64,000 bases of DNA from Lewinellaceae bacterium (GCA_020636045.1 JACJYP010000001.1:1-64000); one strand, 5' to 3'. Counted from the first letter of the stretch, positions 8,835 to 17,248 are shown. Made by a program: numbers and translations. Notes: a model not told the origin generated them from the letters alone.

Positions 8835-9700
8835 GCCCAAAGTGTTCACATTCTATCCAAACCACCAAGTGCAAACGTACGAGCGTCTGCGACGCGACAC
8901 GCGCCGTCAGCAAGTCTCTGACTGCTGATCAACAAAACCAACGCGAACCCAAAAACCTGCAATATGAGCCGCTACAAAATCCTGGACCAGCACGGGCTAA
9001 ATTACCTGACCATAACCGTTGTGGATTGGGTAGATGTATTTATTCGAAAACGCTACAAAGATATCCTGCTCGAAAGCCTGCGGTATTGCCAAAAAGAAAA
9101 GGGATTGCAAGTATATGCCTATGTGATAATGAGCAGCCACATCCACCTGATCGCTGAAGCCAACGGCGATAACCCCCTGTCAGATATTTTGCGGGACTTT
9201 AAAAAGTTTACGGCTAAAACCATCCTGCATGAAATCGAACACGGCGGAAGGGAAAGCCGGAGGGAATGGATGCTCCACCGCTTTGCCTACCGCGGCCGGA
9301 ATGCCCCCGGAAAGCGTCATTATCAATTTTGGCAATCGGATAACCATCCCATTATGTTGTATTCATTGCCTGTGATCGCTCAAAAAATCGGATATATCCA
9401 TAACAATCCGGTAGTGGAAGGATATGTTGAATCGGCAGAGCAATACTTGTACAGCAGCGCATCCAATTATGTGTCGGGTGACGGTTTGCTCGATGTGGCC
9501 GTGGTGGATTTGCCAATGTCATGGGTGGGGTACGTGCCGGGGACCTGAGTGGCTGATATCCCGCCTGCCAGCAAAAAGAAAATATTATGGTATATTTGAA
9601 TGCTGCATGTCAAGTCAAAGACTTGTTTACAGCACGTATCGCGTCGCAGACGCGCACGAGCACATCGTCGTTGTTTTTTAGTTTTCGAATGTGCTGAACC
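8835..9700 (+). mobile_element. Complete RAYT element with inverted REP arms
   Basis: Begins GCCCAAAGTGTTCACATTC and ends CGAATGTGCTGAACC. The left REP arm (GAGCGTCTGCGACGCGACAC ... AAGTCTCTGACTGCT) and the right arm (AAGTCAAAGACTTG ... GCGTCGCAGACGCGCACGAG) are inverted copies flanking the transposase gene 8964-9548. This full-length copy explains the shorter elements at 7501, 8550, 12643 and 14003. Confidence 0.85.
8964..9548 (+). CDS. REP-associated tyrosine transposase (RAYT), IS200/Y1 family
   Basis: A 194-residue single-domain HUH-type transposase that nicks single-stranded DNA at REP hairpins and mobilises them. The HUH motif is His59-Ile-His61 in SSHIHLIAEA, and the presumed catalytic tyrosine is Tyr144 in KIGYIHNNPV. 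All motifs are present and the frame is intact, so it may be active. It lies between inverted REP arms that are repeated at least four more times in this window. RAYTs are usually single-copy, domesticated genes; here the shorter copies retain the first ten codons of this very gene, which ties them to it. Confidence 0.9.
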   Translation: MSRYKILDQHGLNYLTITVVDWVDVFIRKRYKDILLESLRYCQKEKGLQVYAYVIMSSHIHLIAEANGDNPLSDILRDFKKFTAKTILHEIEHGGRESRREWMLHRFAYRGRNAPGKRHYQFWQSDNHPIMLYSLPVIAQKIGYIHNNPVVEGYVESAEQYLYSSASNYVSGDGLLDVAVVDLPMSWVGYVPGT

Positions 9701-9732
9701 AGCCGAGGACTAAAAAATACAAACATTATAAA

Positions 9733-10101
9733 ATGGGATCTCATCCAATCAATCTTGCCCTTCGCTTTCTGCTTGAATTAGTTGCATTAATCTCGTTCGG
9801 TATCTGGGGATGGAAACAAACCGATGGATGGTTACGCTTTGTCCTTGCTTTGGGAGTGCCAATAATGCTGGCGGCAGTATGGGGCGTTTTTGCCGTGCCA
9901 AATGATCCAAGTCGCTCAGGGGCTGCACCAGTTGTTACGCCGGGCGTAGTAAGGCTATTGTTGGAATTGACCTTTTTTGCTTTTGCTACCTGGTGCTTAA
10001 AAGATATCGGATTTACAAAGACGAGTGTCATTTTCGGTATCATTGTAATTGTGCACTACATTATATCATACGATCGTATCAGATGGCTACTAGCACAATG
10101 A
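9733..10101 (+). CDS. YrdB-family (DUF2568) membrane protein
   Basis: A 122-residue protein with four predicted membrane helices: ALRFLLELVALISFGIW, FVLALGVPIMLAAVWGVF, RLLLELTFFAFATWC and VIFGIIVIVHYII. The pattern GIWGWKQ, WGVFAVPNDPSRSG then PGVVRLLLEL is typical of the YrdB/DUF2568 family, whose function is not established. I place the start at 9733, because the 14 codons upstream fall in the end of the RAYT element. Confidence 0.85.
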   Translation: MGSHPINLALRFLLELVALISFGIWGWKQTDGWLRFVLALGVPIMLAAVWGVFAVPNDPSRSGAAPVVTPGVVRLLLELTFFAFATWCLKDIGFTKTSVIFGIIVIVHYIISYDRIRWLLAQ

Positions 10102-10130
10102 GCAGGTACTAAAAATACTATCATTTGTGG

Positions 10131-10180
10131 TCCAAAGTGCTCAGAGTTTTAAACAACCCATCACGCGCTCTTGCACCTTT
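10131..10180 (+). repeat. Solo left-end fragment of the RAYT element
   Basis: GGTCCAAAGTGCTCAGAG followed by AACAACCCATCACGCGCT resembles the left end of copy 2 (GGTCCAAAGTGTTCAT ... CCACCACATGCTCG). No right arm is present. It lies just upstream of the 10204 gene. Confidence 0.5.
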
Positions 10181-10203
10181 CCCGGCAAAAAAAACATAAA
10201 ATC

Positions 10204-11640
10204 ATGCGCATTAAAACAATCGCCACCTTCGCTGCACTGACATTTTTCTCACTTGCTTCGTCAAATGCTCAATTCACCATAAAAGATGCATTTGCCGATC
10301 TGGCGGAATGCGACACCATGACGAGAGGCATCTTTATCGTTTGGTGGGACAAAGACTATAACTATGGCGCACAGGCAAGCGTGCTGCTCGATACCATGTT
10401 GAGTTATCGAAACATTTGTCTGGACTACCTAAAAATGGAAGACCCTCCCAATCCAATAGACGGCTATTATTATAACGTTTATCTCCACGGCGGTGGCTAT
10501 TTTAGTGCTTTTGGCTGGGGAAACGGGCAGGGAACAGATGTAAATGGATATCCATTTTTAACACTGCCCGCCGGCCTGATCAATGACTGGCACAACACCG
10601 CGCATGAGACCTTTCACGTATTTCAATACAACGCGAATGCGCCCGGTTTTGCCTATGCCGGAGACAGTCAGTGGTATATCGAGGCCTCGGCAAACTGGTT
10701 TGCAGCAATACAAAACCCGAATACGCCAAGGCGCTTTGTAGAAGCGGAAAGTCTGGTCAGAATGCCCCATGTGCCTTTCTGGTTGAGTTATGGCAACTAC
10801 CCGAATACGTATCCGTCCAACTGGCAGCGATATGTCCATCAATACGCATTGGCGCTACACCTGTATTATCTGACAGACGTAGCGGGCATATCCGACACGA
10901 TCATCACCTCGGGTCTGTATAGTTATACGAATGAAAATCCGCAGGAGTACATGTTCAACACGATTGGCGGCAATGCATTCAGACAGCATTTTATCGACTG
11001 GGCGGCGCATATGACCAATGATTTTGATTTTATCCCCGCCTACCAGGCGCAAACAAATCTGAATGAATGGAACAACTATGCCGACCCCGATGATGACAAT
11101 GAATTCATCGCAATATTTGAAAACGAGGGAACACAAGGGTGGCTGCGACCGGCAAATGATAAAGTCACCAATGCGTGGTCATTCAACACCTATAAACTGA
11201 TCAATACCGACACTAAAAAATATACCTTCGAATTAAAGGGTGATGCTTACGGAAGTTACGCGGACACATCCTATTTTCAGGGGAAAATACTTGTGCAAAA
11301 CAGTACTACAGGGGCCGCTTTTTTTGATTTGAATATGAGCAGTAACACAGCGGGCGCGCTTAGCCTTGATCTGACGCCTCAGGACACTGCGATATACTTT
11401 ATCGTGGCATCCATGCCCGGCGTCTTCAGAGACCCGAATCCAACATTTCAACTTTTCTCCTATGAGATCAACATTACCGCCGAAGACGTGACCGCCATTC
11501 AGGATCCCAATCCAAAAAAACAACGACAGGAAATCATGCGGGTCAATTTACTTGGTCAGAAGATCAGCAAAGAAGAGTACGGTTTGCACTTCATACTGTA
11601 TAATGATGGAACATCGGAAAAAATATACCGGGGGAATTGA
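10204..11640 (+). CDS. Secreted HExxH metalloprotease-like protein (DUF6055-like)
   Basis: 478 residues from the ATG at 10204, which opens a good signal peptide (MRIKTIATFAALTFFSLASS, then NAQF). The motif AHETFHVFQY is an HExxH zinc-binding site and EASANWFA downstream could supply the third ligand, as in gluzincin-type peptidases and DUF6055 proteins. The C-terminal half is beta-rich. The last ~35 residues (RVNLLGQKI ... GLHFILYNDGTSEKIYRG) look like a type A sorting signal of the type IX secretion system, so the protein is probably exported across the outer membrane. Substrate unknown. Confidence 0.7.
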   Translation: MRIKTIATFAALTFFSLASSNAQFTIKDAFADLAECDTMTRGIFIVWWDKDYNYGAQASVLLDTMLSYRNICLDYLKMEDPPNPIDGYYYNVYLHGGGYFSAFGWGNGQGTDVNGYPFLTLPAGLINDWHNTAHETFHVFQYNANAPGFAYAGDSQWYIEASANWFAAIQNPNTPRRFVEAESLVRMPHVPFWLSYGNYPNTYPSNWQRYVHQYALALHLYYLTDVAGISDTIITSGLYSYTNENPQEYMFNTIGGNAFRQHFIDWAAHMTNDFDFIPAYQAQTNLNEWNNYADPDDDNEFIAIFENEGTQGWLRPANDKVTNAWSFNTYKLINTDTKKYTFELKGDAYGSYADTSYFQGKILVQNSTTGAAFFDLNMSSNTAGALSLDLTPQDTAIYFIVASMPGVFRDPNPTFQLFSYEINITAEDVTAIQDPNPKKQRQEIMRVNLLGQKISKEEYGLHFILYNDGTSEKIYRGN

Positions 11641-11747
11641 TCTGGCAATCAGAGAAAGTGATTGAACATACCTGCATCCCTCTGCCAATATGATTTTTGT
11701 ATTATCGCTCTCGGAAAAACCCTGACAACAAACCTTTGAAAGAATGC

Positions 11748-12644
11748 ATGAATAAAACAATTTTATGTTTAACTTTTTTGCTTAGCGGCAGTTGTGCCTT
11801 CGCTCAAAAAAAGGCCACTATTATCAATCATGAAACCAGAGAGTACGTTTCGTATGTGAACATTTGGGTAGAAAACGAAAACACTGGAACAACATCAAAC
11901 GAAAGCGGAGAATTTGAATTAAATATTGACGGCCCAAAAAATCTCCTTTTTTCTGCAATTGGTTATGAAAGCGCAAAAATCAACGCTGATTCAATCAATG
12001 AATTTGTTGAATTAAAGCCACTACCAATTGAATTGAGTGAAGTCGTTGTTGAAGCAAAAAGAAAAACTCAATACTTAATTATTGGCAAGTTTAAAAAATC
12101 AACAATCAATGAATATTTCGGATGTGACGCAACGCCGTGGATAGTTGCCAGATATTTTGAGTACAAAGAGGCTTATAGCAAAACGCCTTTTTTAAGTCAT
12201 ATAAAGGTATTGACAGATAGCGATGTCAAAGATGCCAAATTCAATGTGAGGTTATATGGTATGAATGAAAAAGGGGAGCCGGAAGGTTATATTTATGCCG
12301 AAAATATAATCGGGGTTGCAAAAACGGGAAACAGGATAACGGAAATAGATATTTCGGACTTGGGCATTAAATTCCCTGAAAACGGCTTTTTTATAGCCTT
12401 CGAATGGCTTATTATAGAATCCAACAAATACGAATTTGAGTCTACGATGCCAGGCTCGAAGAAAAAACATAATTTAATCACTTATGAGCCTTCGTTCGGA
12501 TCTGTACCCAGTGACGCTGAAGCAAACAGTTGGATCTTTACGCATGGCAAATGGACAAGAACTTCCAAAAACAATAAAGCAGCAAATAACAGATACAGGA
12601 ATAAATATAATTTGATTGCAATTGAGTTGACATTAACGAATTAG
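11748..12644 (+). CDS. Secreted protein with carboxypeptidase-regulatory-like domain
   Basis: 298 residues from the ATG at 11748, the codon that opens a signal peptide (MNKTILCLTFLLSGSCAFAQ). Residues 25-95 (TIINHETREYVSYVNIWVEN, TSNESGEFEL, LLFSAIGYES, LSEVVVEAK) form the carboxypeptidase D regulatory-like (beta-barrel prealbumin) domain common at the N-termini of TonB-dependent proteins and other Bacteroidota surface proteins. The remaining ~200 residues have no domain I recognise and no barrel. The stop codon touches REPIN copy 4. Base composition is AT-rich like its neighbours. Confidence 0.75.
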   Translation: MNKTILCLTFLLSGSCAFAQKKATIINHETREYVSYVNIWVENENTGTTSNESGEFELNIDGPKNLLFSAIGYESAKINADSINEFVELKPLPIELSEVVVEAKRKTQYLIIGKFKKSTINEYFGCDATPWIVARYFEYKEAYSKTPFLSHIKVLTDSDVKDAKFNVRLYGMNEKGEPEGYIYAENIIGVAKTGNRITEIDISDLGIKFPENGFFIAFEWLIIESNKYEFESTMPGSKKKHNLITYEPSFGSVPSDAEANSWIFTHGKWTRTSKNNKAANNRYRNKYNLIAIELTLTN

Positions 12645-12870
12645 GGTGTGTCTGCGACGCAATACGCGCCGTCGGCAAGTCTTCGACTGCCGATAAAAAC
12701 CGGCGCGGGCCAAAAAATCAATCATATGAGCCGTTGTAAAATTCCGGCCCAACACCTATATTTGAATCCTGTGTATTTAAATCGGAGACTTGTTTACAGC
12801 ACGCGCCGCGTCGCAGACGTTTACAAGCGTAGGGTGGTTATTTTTTAGTTTCCGAACATGCCGATCTGAC
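12643..12870 (+). mobile_element. RAYT-derived REPIN/MITE copy 4
   Basis: Left arm GTGTCTGCGACGCAATACG, an ATGAGCCGTTGTAAAATTCC remnant matching the transposase start, then the element's right end (CTTGTTTACAGCACGCGCC, GCGTCGCAGACG). More diverged than copy 2. It starts at the stop codon of the preceding gene. Confidence 0.75.
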
Positions 12871-12888
12871 AGGGCAAACCGGTAAAAG

Positions 12889-13593
12889 ATGAAAATTCCA
12901 TATCTTTATATTGTTTGGTTTCTACTCTTAACCCAGTGCATGACTACAAACAAAATGGCTAATAAGTATCCTTCTGACAACGTAGCGCTTGAAGAAAATG
13001 AGAAAAGCGCTGTATACATGGCAGTCAACCATGTAGATATTCTTCATATCGAAGGAATGGAATTTTATCATTTGTTTGTGATCATTTTGCTTGAAAACCC
13101 CGCTGTTTTGGAGCCTGACTTTAAGGAAAGAGCATCGCTTTTTTATGATGTCAGAACGAGAGACTTATCCGAAGAAGAAGTATCCTATTTTGACAAGTCC
13201 AAATGGAAGAAAAACTCGCTTTGGGAAACCACGATAAGTGCAAGTTCCGAATGCGCATATGATACATCTGCTGACAAATTGGGCAATCTTACGAAAGTTC
13301 CCAACTTTGACCGAATTGACAACAATAAATCGGGCAAAAGAGTGTATGTCAAAAAAATATCAGCAAACGATATGGAGGCAATCAAACGCATTTTGGAATA
13401 CGAACAAAAATATGACAATTCACTGAAATATACCCTGATCCCTGAAGCGTCAAAAAGCGGGTTTAATTCAAATTCATATTTTAGAGGTGCATTGGAATAT
13501 GCAGGCCTGATAGATTCGCTTGAAGTACCGAGTTGTTTTAAATCACCCGGGCTTTCAAAAGCAGTAAGTTTGAACGACCTACGCCCCAGATAA
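12889..13593 (+). CDS. Putative lipoprotein of unknown function
   Basis: A 234-residue protein with an N-terminal hydrophobic stretch ending at a cysteine (YLYIVWFLLLTQC), consistent with a lipoprotein. No domain recognised. It is hydrophilic and lysine/asparagine-rich after the signal, and AT-rich at the DNA level, like the other orphan genes of this left region. Start chosen at the ATG directly upstream of the hydrophobic stretch, 19 bp after REPIN copy 4. Its 3' end abuts the broken, oppositely oriented HRDC fragment. Confidence 0.6.
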   Translation: MKIPYLYIVWFLLLTQCMTTNKMANKYPSDNVALEENEKSAVYMAVNHVDILHIEGMEFYHLFVIILLENPAVLEPDFKERASLFYDVRTRDLSEEEVSYFDKSKWKKNSLWETTISASSECAYDTSADKLGNLTKVPNFDRIDNNKSGKRVYVKKISANDMEAIKRILEYEQKYDNSLKYTLIPEASKSGFNSNSYFRGALEYAGLIDSLEVPSCFKSPGLSKAVSLNDLRPR

Positions 13594-13607
13594 ATAATAC
13601 CTGAGAT

Positions 13608-13855
13608 TGAGAATTTCTCAAAAGTCGCCTCGTCCAACACCTTTTTTTAATCCACCTTTTTAGAGGCTTTTTCACCGTCCACCCCCACATATGCCCGCTC
13701 GATGTACCGCACGCAAAAGCACCAGTAGGCGCCGTTATCGTTGCTTACAAACTCTTTTTCTACCTCCAATATCTTATTTCCCCGCAGAAACGCGTTCATC
13801 TCCTGCAAAGCCCCCCGCTGTCGCCCACAGGAATGGTGAAAAGTTTGATCTGCAT
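13608..13855 (-). pseudogene. Broken DGR-associated HRDC-domain accessory gene (N-terminal part)
   Basis: From ATG 13855 the frame reads MQIKLFTIPVGDSGG, then a 1-bp deletion shifts it. In the next frame it continues MNAFLRGNKILEVEKEF, SNDNGAYWCFCVRYIE, KKVD, an in-frame TAA where related proteins have Tyr, then LDEATFEKFS, after which similarity ends. I recognise this as the start of the HRDC-domain protein that accompanies diversity-generating-retroelement reverse transcriptases in Bacteroidota and Cyanobacteria; this comes from memory of the family and needs a search. Frameshift, nonsense codon and 3' truncation make it non-functional. Confidence 0.65.
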
Positions 13856-13995
13856 AAAAACCCCTTTTTCAATAAAAATTTCGACCGCCAAAGGCGGTAT
13901 GATAAAAAAACACTCGCGACTTCAAAAACGCTACGTCCGGCTCGCCCCTCGCCTCCTTTGCATTTTTCAGCCGCTCGCTCGCTCATAGGTTCACC
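13856..13995 (-). repeat. Leader segment duplicated with 14338-14475
   Basis: Read on the minus strand, both copies have CTATGAGC(A/G)AAGC-like starts, then GAGGCGAGG(G)(A/G)CGAGCC, GTAGCGTTTTTGAAGTCGCG and CGGTCGAAATTTTT, directly before an ATGCA(A/G)ATCAAACT start of the HRDC fragment. Copies are ~480 bp apart, with REPIN copy 5 between them. Confidence 0.8.
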
Positions 13996-14002
13996 CCTTG
14001 CT

Positions 14003-14195
14003 GGCCCAATGTGTTAATCGGAAATAAAATAAACGCGCTGTGCTCGTGAGCGTTTTTAACGCGACACGTTAGTTCTACAAGTCTTTGACTTGTGATTAGA
14101 AAAATAATACAAGTCAAAGACTTGTAAACGCTACGCTTCGCATCACAGATGCTCGCGAGCAGCGGCGTTTTTTGGTTTACCGAACAGTGTGGCCC
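14003..14195. mobile_element. RAYT-type REPIN copy 5, symmetric
   Basis: Ends GGCCCAATGTGTTAATCGG and CGAACAGTGTGGCCC are inverted. The centre is a strong hairpin, ACAAGTCTTTGACTTGT facing ACAAGTCAAAGACTTGT, with GCTCGTGAGCG / ATGCTCGCGAGC arms outside. No transposase codons remain between the arms, unlike copies 1, 2 and 4. It sits between the two broken HRDC copies. Confidence 0.75.
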
Positions 14196-14277
14196 AGCAG
14201 GAGCAATATTTTCCGGCGGTAATACACGAGCGTATTTTTCAACAAAGATAAACAAAGTGTTTTAATTTCTGCATCTT

Positions 14278-14337
14278 CATCTCCTGCATGGCAGCCCCGC
14301 TGTCGCCCACAGGAATCGTGAAGAGTTTGATTTGCAT
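14278..14337 (-). pseudogene. Second fragment of the HRDC accessory gene
   Basis: ATG at 14337 begins MQIKLFTIPVGDSGAAMQEM, the unshifted version of the sequence at 13855, then diverges (KMQKLKHF, stop). Only ~20 codons remain. It lies 157 bp downstream of the nSTAND gene, where a DGR cassette would be expected. Confidence 0.6.
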
Positions 14338-14475
14338 AGAATACCCATTTTCAAAAAAATTTCGACCGCCAGAGGCATATGGTAAAAACGCTCGCGACTT
14401 CAAAAACGCTACGTTCGGCTCGTCCCTCGCCTCCCTTGCATTTTTTCAGCCACTTGCTTTGCTCATAGGTAAAGC
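14338..14475 (-). repeat. Leader segment duplicated with 13856-13995
   Basis: Proximal copy of the duplicated leader, between the stop codon of the nSTAND gene and the second HRDC fragment. It shares GTAGCGTTTTTGAAGTCGCG and flanking sequence with the distal copy. Confidence 0.8.
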
Positions 14476-14494
14476 CGGGATGGCTGCCAACTGA

Positions 14495-17245
14495 CTACGG
14501 GACGAAAACCAGGCGGAAGCCAATGTGGATGTCGCGGGTGTCGGGGTTGTTCCTGTGGCGGCGCGCAACCCGGCAGTCCTCCGGGTCGACGTTCCAACTC
14601 CCGCCGCGGACAACACGGAACGAACCCTTCCTCGCGCCAAAGGCATTTTCTGCCGGCAAAACGCCGTGCCAGTCATAGCACCACTCCCACGCATTGCCGC
14701 TCATATCAAAAATACCGGCGCCGTTTATTTTTTTGACGCCTACAGGTTGGGTATGGCTGTCGCTGTTGTCGTCGTACCAGGCAACCAAATCCAGTGAATC
14801 GCTCCCGCTATATTCAAACACATCGCGTTGAATGCCGCCTCTTGCCGCAAACTCCCATTCCAGTTCAGTGGGCAGCCGGAAACCGTTTGCTTTGGGAACC
14901 GGCGTGATCGTCCAATTAAAATCATCCAAACTAGTTTCATTTAAACTATCCTGTTCCGTTGAAATGACGTAAGCGGGCTGTTTCCCCATTTGCACGCTCA
15001 ACCAATTGGCGTACTCCGCGGCATCGTACCAGGAGACATAGACCACCGGGTGATTTCCTATCCAACCCCAGGAGGGTTGGTATTTTTCATCTTCTAAAGT
15101 TTTGCCGTCCTTGCTGATGCGTTGCGTGATACTCCGCCCATTGGCAACGCAAAAAAGGTTGTATTGCCAGACAGTGGTTTCGTATTTCGATAGTTGAAAA
15201 TCGGCGACGGTGGCCTCGTATTCATCTCGCATCTTAAAACTTCCGCCTTGCAGCGCGACCATTTCTCCAAAATACCGCGCTTTTAAAAATTGCGCCCGGG
15301 CAGCGTCCAGTTTTTCAAAATCCAACCGGCCTTTGAGGCTGTTTTTGCCCAAAAGATCGGCGGCAAGGTTGTAAGGCTCGCGGGCAAGGTCGTCGTGGCC
15401 GCTGTGGTGGTGGAACCAGGCAACTTCCATGCTCTCAAAGGCCAGGCTATCTTTTAGTGCATTAGTATTAAGCGATGCAGCATTTTTTACTTTGGAAAAT
15501 GCGGCGCTGTAATCCAGGAGCAGGATGTCCCGGCGGATTTGCGGAAACAAGGCGAGCACTGCCTGCAAAGCGGCCAACTCCGCTTCTTTTTTTCGCAAAA
15601 GAGCCTGGTCGGTGGCTGTTTGGGCTTCGCGGCTTTTCAATTCGGCAATTTCTTTTTGCAAACGAGCCGCTTCTTCTGCCGCCGTAGCATCGGCAGTTTT
15701 TACTTGCGCCAAAGAATCGCTTTCCGCCGCCTGGCGTGTTTTTTCATCAGCCAGGGCGACTGCCTTACGCGCATTTTCGGCTTCCCGTTCCGCTTCCAAG
15801 GATTTATTAAAAGCAAAAATAGTGGCTACTACCGCTGCCAGCACCAGTAGGGCAGCCACCAGTGAAGTCAACAAGGCACGTTTCCGCCGCCGGTCCGCCT
15901 CTGCTTTTTCGCGGGCAATCCGGGCTTCTTCAGCGGCAAGTTCTGCTGCCCGCTTTTGGGCTTCCTCTTCCGCCACGCGCTTCTTTTTCGCCTTCAGCAC
16001 CGGCGCCAGCAGGGTATCGTGGCTGAGTTCGTAGTTGTAGCCGCCCACAGTGTTTAGTTCGCGGCGGATGAGGTAGGTTTTTTCCAGCGCGTCGAGCAGG
16101 CTTTCGCTCAGGCCCATCCCGAGCAGGTCGAGCCGGTCCACGCTTTTGCGGCGGCCTTCGCCGGTGGCGGCGTCTTCGGCCAGGAGGGCGTCTTCCAGCA
16201 CTCGCTGGGCTTTTTCACGCTCGGCAACGGGCAATTCGCCGAGCTTGCGGTAGTAGTAGTTTTCATACAGGGTGTCCATTTCCGGCAGTTCGGCTTCCGA
16301 GATATCCGGCAGGCCGTTGTCGTCGAGGTCGGGCACCAGGCCCTCGCGCACCCGGCTTTCCAGGTATTCGCAGAGGATCTGGAGTTGAAAGGCTTCTATG
16401 CCGGCGGTGTCGCCATCGCGGCCGGCGGCGGTCTTGCTGGTCAGGGCCTGGAGAATGGCTTTCAAGCCCCCTTCAGTGTACTCAAATGGCGGGGAATTGA
16501 ACGCCGCGCCGGCGATCCCGGCAGGCTGCACGATGGCGTCGCGGGCCTGCGCCGTGGTGAGCGGGCGCAGTTCGTAGCGCTTGTGCAGGATGGCCGGCAG
16601 CACGTCTTTCATGGAGTCCAGCTGACTCATACGGTCGCTGCGGATGGCAAACACCGCTTTGACCTGCATGGGGCGGGCCAGGTACCGGCGCGCGTCTTCG
16701 TCCAGGGCATCCAGTTGTCCCCGCAGCGCGCGGGGGATGTCGGTGTACAGCAATTCGGCCAATTGGCGCCGGAAGGCCTCCTGCTGGTCGGAGGGGTAGG
16801 AAAAGAACTCCTCGAACTGGTCGAAGAGCAGGACGAACTGGCCGTCTGCTGCCGTCTGCCGGCGCTTGAACTGTACCCAGAGTGTGTCGTCGAGGCCCAG
16901 GCCGTTCAGGAAATCCGCGGCCGGGTCGGCGGGGAGGACGCCCAGCAGGCGTTTGAGGGTTTCCTGCGGGGGGATGGAGTGTTTTTCGTCGTAGTCCGTA
17001 AAACGCACCTCGATGGGGCGGAAGCGAAAAGCCGGGGGCTGCCGTTCGTCGAGCAGCCGGGGCATGATGCCTGCGTTGAGGAGCGAGGATTTGCCGTAGC
17101 CGGATTTGCCGAACAGCACCACCAGTTTTTCCAGCAGAATGAAGTCGTGGAGGTTTTCAATATCCTCGTTGCGGCCGAAAAAGAGGTCCTGGTCGCTCGT
17201 TTTGAACGGCTGCACCCCGAGGTAACGCGATTTTGTGGCAGCCAT
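14495..17245 (-). CDS. nSTAND-type ATPase with coiled coil, membrane helix and FGE/C-type-lectin-fold sensor domain
   Basis: 916 residues. The N-terminal P-loop domain has Walker A GKSGYGKSS (46-54), Walker B FVLLFDQFEE (Asp142) and AIRSDR at 200-205, then the winged-helix-like ELSHDTLLAPVLKAK end (406-420) typical of the novel STAND class. Charged coiled coil (420-456), one membrane helix (457-479) and a second coiled coil (480-560) follow. Residues 660-916 are a formylglycine-generating-enzyme-like domain (MVALQGGSFKM, NHPVVYVSWYDAAEYANWLS, GNAWEWCYDWHG, VVRGGSW, IGFRL). It lacks the catalytic cysteine pair, so a binding role is likely. The ATG is 3 bp after the SIR2 stop. Inferred role: sensor ATPase of a two-gene conflict system. 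Confidence 0.88.
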   Translation of the reverse strand: MAATKSRYLGVQPFKTSDQDLFFGRNEDIENLHDFILLEKLVVLFGKSGYGKSSLLNAGIMPRLLDERQPPAFRFRPIEVRFTDYDEKHSIPPQETLKRLLGVLPADPAADFLNGLGLDDTLWVQFKRRQTAADGQFVLLFDQFEEFFSYPSDQQEAFRRQLAELLYTDIPRALRGQLDALDEDARRYLARPMQVKAVFAIRSDRMSQLDSMKDVLPAILHKRYELRPLTTAQARDAIVQPAGIAGAAFNSPPFEYTEGGLKAILQALTSKTAAGRDGDTAGIEAFQLQILCEYLESRVREGLVPDLDDNGLPDISEAELPEMDTLYENYYYRKLGELPVAEREKAQRVLEDALLAEDAATGEGRRKSVDRLDLLGMGLSESLLDALEKTYLIRRELNTVGGYNYELSHDTLLAPVLKAKKKRVAEEEAQKRAAELAAEEARIAREKAEADRRRKRALLTSLVAALLVLAAVVATIFAFNKSLEAEREAENARKAVALADEKTRQAAESDSLAQVKTADATAAEEAARLQKEIAELKSREAQTATDQALLRKKEAELAALQAVLALFPQIRRDILLLDYSAAFSKVKNAASLNTNALKDSLAFESMEVAWFHHHSGHDDLAREPYNLAADLLGKNSLKGRLDFEKLDAARAQFLKARYFGEMVALQGGSFKMRDEYEATVADFQLSKYETTVWQYNLFCVANGRSITQRISKDGKTLEDEKYQPSWGWIGNHPVVYVSWYDAAEYANWLSVQMGKQPAYVISTEQDSLNETSLDDFNWTITPVPKANGFRLPTELEWEFAARGGIQRDVFEYSGSDSLDLVAWYDDNSDSHTQPVGVKKINGAGIFDMSGNAWEWCYDWHGVLPAENAFGARKGSFRVVRGGSWNVDPEDCRVARRHRNNPDTRDIHIGFRLVFVP
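14498..14614 (-). other. Candidate DGR variable region (VR) at the 3' end of the nSTAND gene
   Basis: The last 39 codons encode VVRGGSW, then NVDPEDCRVARRHRNNPDT, then RDIHIGFRL. In DGR targets of this fold the template has AAC codons here and adenines are replaced. The codons at these sites are AAC, GTC, GAC, GAC, CGC, CAC, AAC, AAC, GAC, ACC, GAC, ATC, CAC: all fit NNC, as expected after adenine mutagenesis of AAC. Position (last strand of the C-type-lectin fold, abutting the stop) fits known DGR VRs. Confidence 0.65.
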
Positions 17246-17248
17246 GGT

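Noticed and set aside
9424..9681. 85-codon frame overlapping the RAYT gene end
   Set aside because: Out-of-frame reading of the transposase 3' end and the right REP arm.
13983..14255. 90-codon minus-strand frame
   Set aside because: Lies over REPIN copy 5; its text is the translation of REP arms.
13594..14494. DGR reverse transcriptase or template repeat
   Set aside because: I searched all frames for RT motifs and for a second copy of the GGSW...IGFR segment with AAC codons; neither is present in the window.
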